Assembly: GCA_937880545.1 (NCBI GenBank)
Contig: CALFKA010000004.1
Location: 1-11,913, forward strand
DNA length: 11,913 nt
Reading direction: 5' to 3'
DNA from: an uncultured Clostridia bacterium
GTDB taxonomy: Bacteria > Bacillota > Clostridia > Peptostreptococcales > Acidaminobacteraceae
Shown here: piece after piece, positions 6,451 through 11,913 of the stretch
Position numbering within the stretch: position 1 is the stretch's first letter
Layout of the letters: the number at the start of each line of letters is the position of its first letter
Notes under the pieces: generated by a model
What the model was told of the DNA's origin: nothing
Database searches by the model: none
The model's input: the letters and a program-made list of their open reading frames with translations, nothing else
Translations under genes and position numbers: made by a program

Positions 6451-9080
6451 TTTATCTTCCTATTCACCTCATCCAGCAGCATCCCAGTCTGCTCCCATCT
6501 CTCTTTCAGTCCGGTAAGTTTCTCAACCTCTTTTTGTACCAATTCTTTCGGGGCTTTGGTGACAAACCCTTCATTGGCAAGCTTTCCTTCCGTGCGTCTC
6601 ACTTCTGCCAGGAGCCTCTCTTGTTCTTTTTCCAAACGCTCTTTTTCCTTCGCGTAATCGATCAGGTCGGCAAGCGGGAGTGTCAGGCGGATGCCATCGA
6701 GAAGAATCACTGAGGTATCCTCCGGCATTTCCTCTAATCGCTCTACCTGATCCATCGAGGCAAGCACACGGAAGTAGTCTTTGTTTTCAAGGAAAGCTTT
6801 GACCAGTTCGTCTTCACCTTCCAGAAGAATTCTACCCTTTTTATGGTGCGGTATATTCATTTCTGCACGAAGATTTCGGATTCTTCCCACCGCCTGCATT
6901 AGTTTTTCCATGGCAGGCAGTCCTTCCTGCGAAAGCTGACGGATGGTCGGCCAAGGACTTCTCACCAGGAGTTCCTCTCTATCAGGCAGATAGCTCCAGA
7001 TTTCCTCCGTGATAAAGGGCATAAAGGGGTGCAGCAGCTTCAGTGCATCTTCGAGCACGCTAAGGAGTACGCGAAGCTTGCCTTTTCTGGCAAGATCGTC
7101 TTCTCCTGTCAGCGTGACCTTACTCATTTCAATAAACCAATCGCAGTACTCATTCCAAAGGAAATCCTGTATGCGATCCGCCGCCATGCCGAGCTCAAAC
7201 TTCTCCAAGAAGCTGGTCACCTCTTCTGTGGCTTTGTCCATACGCTGAAGAATCCATCGGTCAGAGAGATCAAAAGATACTTCTTCTAGTTCCGGCAGAT
7301 CCTCTTCCATGTATCCGAGGACGAAGCGGGAGGCATTCCAGAGTTTGTTGGCGAAGTTTCTCGCCGACTCCACTCGGTCCATGCTAAAGCGTGTATCATT
7401 TCCAAGTGCTGTACCACTGACGAGCATAAAGCGCAGAGCGTCCGCGCCATACTCATCAATGACTTCGATGGGGTCCGTTCCGTTATTGAGGCTCTTCGAA
7501 ATCTTTCTTCCCTGAGAGTCTCGCACCAAGCCATTGATAAGAGTCGTACTAAAGGGCTTCTCCTTTAAAAAGTGAAGACCGGAGAACATCATGCGGATGA
7601 CCCAAAAGAAGATGATGTCATAGCCTGTTACAAGGACGTCGGTGGGATAAAAATAATTGAGGGTCTCATTGTCCTCAGGCCAGCCCATCGTCGAAAAGGG
7701 CCAGAGTGCGGAACTGTACCAGGTATCAAGGACATCCGGGTCACGCCAGATATTCTTTGAGCCGCAACTGCCACAACTGCTGGGCTCTTCTCTTGCTACT
7801 GTCACATGGTCGCAATCATCACAGTACCAAGCTGGGATGCGGTGGCCCCACCAGAGCTGACGAGAAATATTCCAGTCGCGGATATTGTCGAGCCAGTGAT
7901 GGTAGATCTTACTGAAGCGTTCCGGAGCCAATGCCATCTCCCCTCGAAGCACGCTGTCTTTGGCTTCTTTTGCGAGCTTTTCCATGGAGACAAACCACTG
8001 CAAAGAGATGCGTGGCTCGATCTCTTTATGGCAGCGGTAACAGTGGCCCACACTGTGCTCATGTTGTTTGACTTCCTCAAGAAGTCCCACCTCTTTGAGA
8101 TCCTCTACAATTTTCTTTCTCGCTTCGTACCTGCTCAGTCCCTGATAGACGCCCCCTTCTTCGTTGATATTGGCTTTTTCATCAAAAACATTGACGATAG
8201 CCAGGTCATGGCGCACCCCAATCTCGTAGTCATTGGGGTCATGGGCAGGGGTCACCTTCAGTGCACCTGTGCCGAGCTCTCGGTCGACATAGCTGTCGGC
8301 GACGATGGGAAGTTCTCTTCCTACAAGCGGCAAAATCACCGATTTCCCGATGAGATGGGTATACCTCGGGTCCTCCGGATGGACGGCGATGGCCGTGTCA
8401 CCTAACATTGTCTCAGGACGAGTTGTCGCAATACGTAAAAAGTCATCACTATCTTTCAGCGGATAGCGGATCGTATAGAAGTTTCCGTGTTTGTCTTCGT
8501 GCTCCACTTCGGCGTCACTGATTGCGGTGCCGCAGACCGGACACCAATTGATCAGGCGTTCTCCGCGGTAGATATAGCCCTCTTCGTAGTAGCGCACAAA
8601 AGACTCGACGACAGCGCGGTTGCACATGTCATCCATCGTGAAGCGCATCCTGCGCCAATCACAGCTGTTTCCAAGCTTTTGCATCTGCAGGAAGATATGA
8701 TCACCATAGGTCTCTTTCCACTCCCAGGCTTTCTCCAAAAACTCTTCCCGCGTGAGATCCTCTTTCGTGCGCCCTTCTTCGCGAAAAATCTTGTCTAATA
8801 TCTTCACTTCCGTAGCAATGGACGCATGGTCTGTGCCCGGAAGCCACAGGGCTTCAAACCCCTGCATCCTCTTTGAGCGGATGAGGATGTCTTGCATGGT
8901 GTGATTGAGAGCATGTCCTTCATGCAGGCTTCCCGTGATATTAGGGGGAGGCAGAACAATGGAATATGGCTCCTTGTCGGGATTGACTTCAGCATTGAAG
9001 GCGCCTTTCTCCAGCCACATCGAATAGATGCGCGACTCGAACTCCTGCGGTTTATACGTCTTCTCCATCTGTTTTCTCAT
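6447..9080 (-). CDS. valS: Valine--tRNA ligase
   Basis: Class I aminoacyl-tRNA synthetase charging tRNA-Val, 877 residues, standard length. The ATP-binding signature is PPPNITGSLHEGH at 44-56, so the HIGH box reads HEGH; the KMSKS loop reads KISKS starting at Lys526. Zinc-ribbon cysteines are visible in CPVCG, CYRCH and CDDC/CGSCG segments, and WLPGTDHASIATEVK is the conserved Val/Ile/Leu block. The C-terminal about 70 residues are charged and helical (KEKERLEKEQERLLAEV), the usual ValRS coiled-coil arm. The start ATG at 9080 has CGGAGG ending 4 bases upstream; a second ATG at 9068 would have a 16-base gap. The reading frame stays open upstream to a TTG at 9236, but that stretch is the T-box leader and should not be counted. 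Heads the valS-folC-maf operon. Confidence 0.98.
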   Translation of the reverse strand: MRKQMEKTYKPQEFESRIYSMWLEKGAFNAEVNPDKEPYSIVLPPPNITGSLHEGHALNHTMQDILIRSKRMQGFEALWLPGTDHASIATEVKILDKIFREEGRTKEDLTREEFLEKAWEWKETYGDHIFLQMQKLGNSCDWRRMRFTMDDMCNRAVVESFVRYYEEGYIYRGERLINWCPVCGTAISDAEVEHEDKHGNFYTIRYPLKDSDDFLRIATTRPETMLGDTAIAVHPEDPRYTHLIGKSVILPLVGRELPIVADSYVDRELGTGALKVTPAHDPNDYEIGVRHDLAIVNVFDEKANINEEGGVYQGLSRYEARKKIVEDLKEVGLLEEVKQHEHSVGHCYRCHKEIEPRISLQWFVSMEKLAKEAKDSVLRGEMALAPERFSKIYHHWLDNIRDWNISRQLWWGHRIPAWYCDDCDHVTVAREEPSSCGSCGSKNIWRDPDVLDTWYSSALWPFSTMGWPEDNETLNYFYPTDVLVTGYDIIFFWVIRMMFSGLHFLKEKPFSTTLINGLVRDSQGRKISKSLNNGTDPIEVIDEYGADALRFMLVSGTALGNDTRFSMDRVESARNFANKLWNASRFVLGYMEEDLPELEEVSFDLSDRWILQRMDKATEEVTSFLEKFELGMAADRIQDFLWNEYCDWFIEMSKVTLTGEDDLARKGKLRVLLSVLEDALKLLHPFMPFITEEIWSYLPDREELLVRSPWPTIRQLSQEGLPAMEKLMQAVGRIRNLRAEMNIPHHKKGRILLEGEDELVKAFLENKDYFRVLASMDQVERLEEMPEDTSVILLDGIRLTLPLADLIDYAKEKERLEKEQERLLAEVRRTEGKLANEGFVTKAPKELVQKEVEKLTGLKERWEQTGMLLDEVNRKIK

Positions 9081-9095
9081 GATTCCTCCGTAAAT

Positions 9096-9124
9096 AAAAA
9101 ACAGCCGACAAGGGACGTCAGCTG
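9096..9124 (-). terminator. T-box-regulated intrinsic terminator of valS
   Basis: CAGCUGACG (9116-9124) pairs with UGUCGGCUG (9102-9110) in nine pairs around a UCCCU loop, followed by six U (9096-9101). It shares bases 9110-9117 with the antiterminator, the classic two-state switch. It also gives the pspC transcripts a place to stop, since no other terminator separates pspC from valS. Confidence 0.92.
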
Positions 9125-9291
9125 CGTGGTACCACCCTTTTTCCGATTGCTCGGCACTTATGGCGAATGATAAGGGTTTCTGCCCGTATTTCTCCAAAGC
9201 GACCTTCATCTCCTTCGCACAAAGGCCTCTCAACAACGCCTTCTTGCTGTGGTGCGAGGACAGAGACTACTCCTCTTTTTCACGGAAATAC
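9096..9291 (-). promoter_or_regulatory. T-box riboswitch leader, valine type
   Basis: Leader RNA that reads uncharged tRNA-Val and prevents termination ahead of valS. In the minus-strand transcript: Stem I has the specifier-loop AGUA (9268-9271), a helix of UCCUCGCAC (9252-9260) with GUGCGAAGGA (9211-9220), and a GUC valine specifier at 9201-9203 after UGAAG. The T-box AGGGUGGUACCACGC lies at 9124-9138; its UGGU (9131-9134) would pair with the ACCA end of tRNA, consistent with an A discriminator in tRNA-Val. The antiterminator pairs 9135-9139 with 9110-9114 and 9125-9127 with 9115-9117, competing with the terminator. The transcription start near 9291 is inferred from the promoter. T-box identity is near certain; the specifier register is chosen by the downstream gene. 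Confidence 0.96.
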
Positions 9292-9297
9292 ACATTT

Positions 9298-9327
9298 ATG
9301 ATATCTCTGAAGAGACATAAGTGTCAA
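9298..9327 (-). promoter_or_regulatory. valS operon promoter
   Basis: On the minus strand a perfect TTGACA (9322-9327) and TATCAT (9298-9303, 5/6 match to TATAAT) are 18 bases apart, placing the start near 9291, just ahead of T-box Stem I. The -35 box begins one base past the stop codon of the longer pspC gene. An imperfect inverted repeat (9293-9323) overlies the spacer and -10. Confidence 0.8.
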
Positions 9328-9328
9328 G

Positions 9329-9808
9329 TTATTTGCGCTTCCCCGTCACCCCAAAGACCAGGAAGATGCCACCCAGGATCAGAAGCGTCGGGAAGATGGC
9401 GGACTGGATATAGTATGGAATCTGAAAGTATGGCAGGAATCTCTTCAGAAACACCAGTACACCGATCCCGATGAGAATCAGTCCGAAAATGACAGCGGCA
9501 TTTTTTGGCGCCTGTGAGTCCACCTCATGTTCTACATAGGGAGCATCCCGATAGACACGGGTGACATTGCCTTCTTCATCTACGATTTCATACTCCTGCT
9601 GATGCCTCTGCTCCGTCAGGTTTCTCGGCTCCTTCGGAATGATGATGGCAGCCAGGATGTAGATCCAGATGGAGAGACCTCCCGGGATGATCAGAAGGGC
9701 AGTCGCAATGCGCACAGCGCTCGGATCAATATCAAAATACTCTGCGATACCTCCACAGACACCGGCTAAGACACTGTTGCTCCTTGAGCGGTACAGTCGA
9801 TTTTTCAT
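9329..9808 (-). CDS. PspC-domain membrane protein, long form
   Basis: 159-residue predicted membrane protein. Residues 1-60 form a PspC domain: RLYRSRSNSVLAGVCGGIAE with the AGVCGG signature, a DPS turn, then a hydrophobic pair of stretches at about 30-56 broken by PGG. A charged linker (about 60-100, rich in E, R and Q) leads to two more hydrophobic segments at about 104-121 and 134-154, ending in basic GKRK. This tail resembles LiaF/LiaI-type envelope-stress membrane regions, but the link is loose. PspC proteins are tied to phage-shock and cell-envelope stress responses; no PspA or LiaRS partner is in view. An AGGAGGAG ribosome site (9813-9820) sits in the 13-base gap after the small pspC gene, so the two form one operon. 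Confidence 0.88.
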   Translation of the reverse strand: MKNRLYRSRSNSVLAGVCGGIAEYFDIDPSAVRIATALLIIPGGLSIWIYILAAIIIPKEPRNLTEQRHQQEYEIVDEEGNVTRVYRDAPYVEHEVDSQAPKNAAVIFGLILIGIGVLVFLKRFLPYFQIPYYIQSAIFPTLLILGGIFLVFGVTGKRK

Positions 9809-9893
9809 ATATCTCCTCCTACTATTTTTCTTCCGGGATGATCAGGGCTGCAAGTATGTAGACCCAGATGGAGAGACCTCCCGGGATCATCAA
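9657..9893. repeat. In-register near-identical DNA blocks shared by the two pspC genes
   Basis: Bases 9657-9694 and 9856-9893 match at 35 of 38 positions, including 24 identical bases (9665-9688 and 9864-9887) coding IPGGLSIW. A second block, 9744-9763 and 9943-9962, is identical over 20 bases and codes the GVCGGIA signature. Both are 199 bases apart, the paralogue spacing, while the DNA between them has diverged. Confidence 0.8.
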
Positions 9894-10007
9894 CACCGCT
9901 GTTGTCAGTCGGACAATCGATGGATCCCAGCCGAAAACTTCAGCGATACCTCCACAGACACCCGCGAGCATTCTGTTCTTTTTTGAGCGATATAGTCTAA
10001 CATTCAT
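9822..10007 (-). CDS. Small PspC-domain membrane protein
   Basis: 61-residue protein consisting of the PspC domain alone: basic N-terminus (RLYRSKKNR), AGVCGGIAE signature at about 14-22, a DPS turn, and a hydrophobic hairpin at about 30-57 split by PGG. Such stand-alone PspC proteins are common in Bacillota and are thought to sit in the membrane and sense or buffer envelope stress. The start ATG at 10007 has GAGG ending 6 bases upstream. It lies 44 bases after the ABC permease gene and 13 bases before its longer paralogue. Function beyond the domain name is not shown by the sequence. Confidence 0.88.
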   Translation of the reverse strand: MNVRLYRSKKNRMLAGVCGGIAEVFGWDPSIVRLTTAVLMIPGGLSIWVYILAALIIPEEK

Positions 10008-10017
10008 TTCATTCCTC

Positions 10018-10046
10018 TTTATAGTCGTGAATATACCCTAAGGCAA
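10018..10046 (-). promoter_or_regulatory. Possible promoter ahead of the pspC pair
   Basis: TTGCCT (10041-10046) and TATAAA (10018-10023) lie 17 bases apart in the 44-base gap after the permease gene. Used as drawn, transcription would begin around 10011, downstream of the GAGG ribosome site (10014-10017), giving a nearly leaderless message. An alternative -10, TATATT (10030-10035), would keep the ribosome site but lacks a good -35. Weak evidence. Confidence 0.25.
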
Positions 10047-10051
10047 ATCAT

Positions 10052-11653
10052 TCATGCGTCCAGCTGATCCAATAATTTTACACCCTTTGTCGTGATGAGG
10101 ACAAAGAGAATGACACCGAGAACAGCAAGAGTAGCACTTAGAGCGTAGGCAAAGGTAAGTACCGGCACGTGCTCCCTCAGGTAGCTTAGATAGATGAAAA
10201 TCGATATCCCTATAGTAGCAAATCCTACCAACATGTGAAGAAAGACGCTCAGACTCTGTTTGACAGCGACGGTCTCATTCTGCCAGACGAGTTTGGGAAA
10301 GTTCACGTTCAGGTAGATCCCCAGAAGCGAAGCAAAGATCTCGGCAGTGAGCGGCAACAGGATCAACACAGGCCATGCTTCTGCAGGAACCGGAAATAAC
10401 ACGCCATAGACCAGAGTGGCGATGAGGATCGGCACATGGTTCAAAAGAAATGCATAGGCAGCTTTACTAAGAAGAATGTCTCTGGAACGGATCGGCAAAC
10501 TCTTTAAGTTCCAGAGCTGCTGACCTTCGAGTGAAAGAGACGATGCGCTCATACCGTTCGACAAAGCAAAGAGGGTAAGAAGCACTCCGACGCCGACGCT
10601 CAGCATCACCGGATCCACCATATCTCCGTACTCAGACAAAAACACCACCAGGAGATCTTTTCGGACAATTAAAATTCCCATAAAGAAGATACTTCCTAAG
10701 ATGCCCATCCCTGAATTCAGTAGTACCATCGGGAAGCTAAACAGGCGGCGAATCTCTCGCTCCACCAGTGCGATATATAGCGGCTTTCTTCTCTCGATCT
10801 TCCCTTTGTATGTGACGCGGATCGTCGCTTCCTTCTTTGTCATCAAACGGCGGAAGAAGAAACTGAGTCCTCCGACAACGAGACCAAAAGGTACCACCAT
10901 CCAGAGCACATACAGAGCCAAGTGCACGACACTGCGGTACTGAATGGCCATTCCGAAAGAGTAGAGAGGCGGCATCCAGCGGCCGAACGCCTCCCCAAGG
11001 GCAATTCCCGCCATGAGGAGCTCTTCCATCTTGTCTGAGCTCACCAAAATGAAGTAGTAATACGCTCCCATGCCCGCAAGGCTAAAGAAGAAAATAAAAA
11101 AGTTCTTAAACGGGATGTAGCGGACAATTAAGGAGAGTAGCGCAGCGAGAAGTATCGTAAAACTCAGGCAGATCAGCGGCAGAAGTAGAGAATAACCCAG
11201 AGCAAGGGCGGCAGAAACCACTGTACCTCCCGCCAGGATATAACCGATGACCGCTAGGATCATCAGCACCAATTGAACTAGAAGATTTAAAAGGTAGAGA
11301 TTGAGTACCTTCACTCCCAGGATGACTCTGGGTGGGATGGGCATGGCCAGGAGCAGTTCGCTGTCACGAGCCGTAAAAAGCATTTGATAGGTAGCAAAGA
11401 CCGAACTGATCACCCCGAAAAATACACTTATCACGGCGATCGTGACCCAGTAGACCCATTCCATATTCAGGGGGAGGATTCCTTTTGCAATAGTCTGAAA
11501 CAGCCAGACCACAGGGGCCGACATGGTCAGAAGCAAGAGAAAGAGTAGACCCATTAAGAGGGGTGCCTGCGATTTTCCGTTGCCTTTCCCCTGTCTGCTC
11601 TTTCCACCGGCAAACATGCTCTTCCACTGAATGATAAAAAGAGACTTAAACAT
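10052..11653 (-). CDS. ABC-2-type exporter permease
   Basis: Membrane subunit of an ABC transporter, 533 residues with roughly a dozen hydrophobic segments, starting near residues 33-57 and 67-92 and ending near 505-525. A basic cytoplasmic loop (about 265-290: RRLMTKKEAT, YKGKIERRKP) divides it into two halves. The size and layout fit the large putative ABC exporter permeases of Bacillota rather than the short 250-residue ABC-2 type. The N-terminus MFKSLFIIQWKSMF is typical of the group. The ATG at 11653 lies inside the end of the ATPase gene (8-base overlap), with GAGGAG just upstream, so the two subunits are translated together. The substrate cannot be read from the sequence; efflux of lipid, peptide or drug is possible. 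Confidence 0.88.
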   Translation of the reverse strand: MFKSLFIIQWKSMFAGGKSRQGKGNGKSQAPLLMGLLFLLLLTMSAPVVWLFQTIAKGILPLNMEWVYWVTIAVISVFFGVISSVFATYQMLFTARDSELLLAMPIPPRVILGVKVLNLYLLNLLVQLVLMILAVIGYILAGGTVVSAALALGYSLLLPLICLSFTILLAALLSLIVRYIPFKNFFIFFFSLAGMGAYYYFILVSSDKMEELLMAGIALGEAFGRWMPPLYSFGMAIQYRSVVHLALYVLWMVVPFGLVVGGLSFFFRRLMTKKEATIRVTYKGKIERRKPLYIALVEREIRRLFSFPMVLLNSGMGILGSIFFMGILIVRKDLLVVFLSEYGDMVDPVMLSVGVGVLLTLFALSNGMSASSLSLEGQQLWNLKSLPIRSRDILLSKAAYAFLLNHVPILIATLVYGVLFPVPAEAWPVLILLPLTAEIFASLLGIYLNVNFPKLVWQNETVAVKQSLSVFLHMLVGFATIGISIFIYLSYLREHVPVLTFAYALSATLAVLGVILFVLITTKGVKLLDQLDA

Positions 11654-11913
11654 GTCGCTCCTCTAACTCCAGGAAGACATCCTCAAGCGAAGTATCTCCC
11701 TTGACTTCTTCCATCGTCCCCGATACGACAATTTTGCCTTTTCGGATGATGACGACCTTGTCACAGAGTTTCTCTGCCACTTCAAGAATATGGGTTGAAA
11801 AGAAGATAGCGCTCCCTCGATCACACATCTGGCGCATCAGAACTTTCAGCTGGTGAGTTGCTACCGGGTCAAGCCCTACAAACGGCTCATCGAGCAGCAT
11901 CAGTTTGGGTTCA
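11646..11913 (-). CDS. ABC transporter ATP-binding protein, 5' end outside window
   Basis: C-terminal 88 residues of an ABC ATPase that powers the adjoining permease. The first bases code EPKLMLLDEP, which is Walker B with the catalytic Glu; GLDP (D-loop) and STHILE (H-loop His) follow. The tail VSGTMEEVKGDTSLEDVFLEL is the usual regulatory C-terminus of the ABC-2/CcmA-like exporter ATPases. The Walker A and LSGGQ signature lie beyond the right edge. The stop codon is inside the permease start region. Confidence 0.93.
   Translation of the reverse strand, partial: EPKLMLLDEPFVGLDPVATHQLKVLMRQMCDRGSAIFFSTHILEVAEKLCDKVVIIRKGKIVVSGTMEEVKGDTSLEDVFLELEERHV

Noticed and set aside
7806..8405. 199-residue plus-strand open frame
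   Set aside because: It is fully antisense to conserved valS codons and is a shadow of that frame.
9081..9236. Upstream in-frame extension of valS to a TTG, adding 52 residues
   Set aside because: The stretch is the T-box leader; it encodes no ValRS-like sequence, and CGGAGG precedes the ATG at 9080.
1..11913. CRISPR array, tRNA or rRNA genes, insertion sequences, attachment sites
   Set aside because: No regularly spaced repeats, no tRNA-like cloverleaf apart from the T-box leader, and no transposase or integrase motifs in any frame I read.

Overview
The window reads as a compact chromosomal segment of a low-to-mid-GC Bacillota (Firmicutes), probably clostridia-like. The reasons are a valine T-box riboswitch ahead of valS, AGGAGG-type ribosome binding sites, and a gene order built from the Bacillota valS-folC, maf-radC and rSAM/DUF2344/RNase G blocks. 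Base composition looks close to 50% GC by eye. I cannot name the genus; an anaerobic coccus of the Tissierellia/Peptoniphilaceae type is only a guess. All eleven genes are on the minus strand, so transcription runs from high to low coordinates. There is no gene-free stretch over 300 bases.

Right part (9329-11913): the 3' end of an ABC transporter ATPase gene overlaps a roughly 12-segment permease gene by 8 bases. After a short gap come two tandem PspC-domain membrane protein genes of 61 and 159 residues, clearly paralogous, with blocks of near-identical DNA kept in register.

Middle part (3829-9327): a TTGACA-type promoter starts one base past the stop codon of the longer pspC gene. It drives a canonical valine T-box leader (GUC specifier, T-box, mutually exclusive antiterminator and terminator) and then valS, folC and maf, joined by two 4-base ATGA overlaps. 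Between maf and radC is a 26-bp hairpin followed by five U, ending on the base before the radC start codon. It looks like an intrinsic terminator, but it also contains the radC Shine-Dalgarno sequence. This is the least ordinary RNA signal in the window.

Left part (1-3828): radC is followed, after a gap with a possible promoter, by a Crp/Fnr-like regulator. Its stop codon overlaps (GTGA) the start of a B12-binding-type radical SAM protein (TIGR03960-like). That gene overlaps a radical-SAM-linked DUF2344 protein gene by 65 bases. Twenty bases later, from a TTG start, comes an RNase E/G-family gene cut by the window edge. The RNase is unusually short between its S1 region and its catalytic IDVNSG motif, and its 5'-end-sensing motif is altered.

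In rod-shaped Bacillota such as Bacillus subtilis, radC is followed by mreBCD and minCD before the RNase G/rplU area. Here that cell-shape block is absent and the Crp-like gene stands in its place, which would fit a coccoid organism. The most interesting items are the radC leader hairpin, the poorly understood rSAM/DUF2344/RNase G cassette with its own candidate regulator, and the missing mre/min block.
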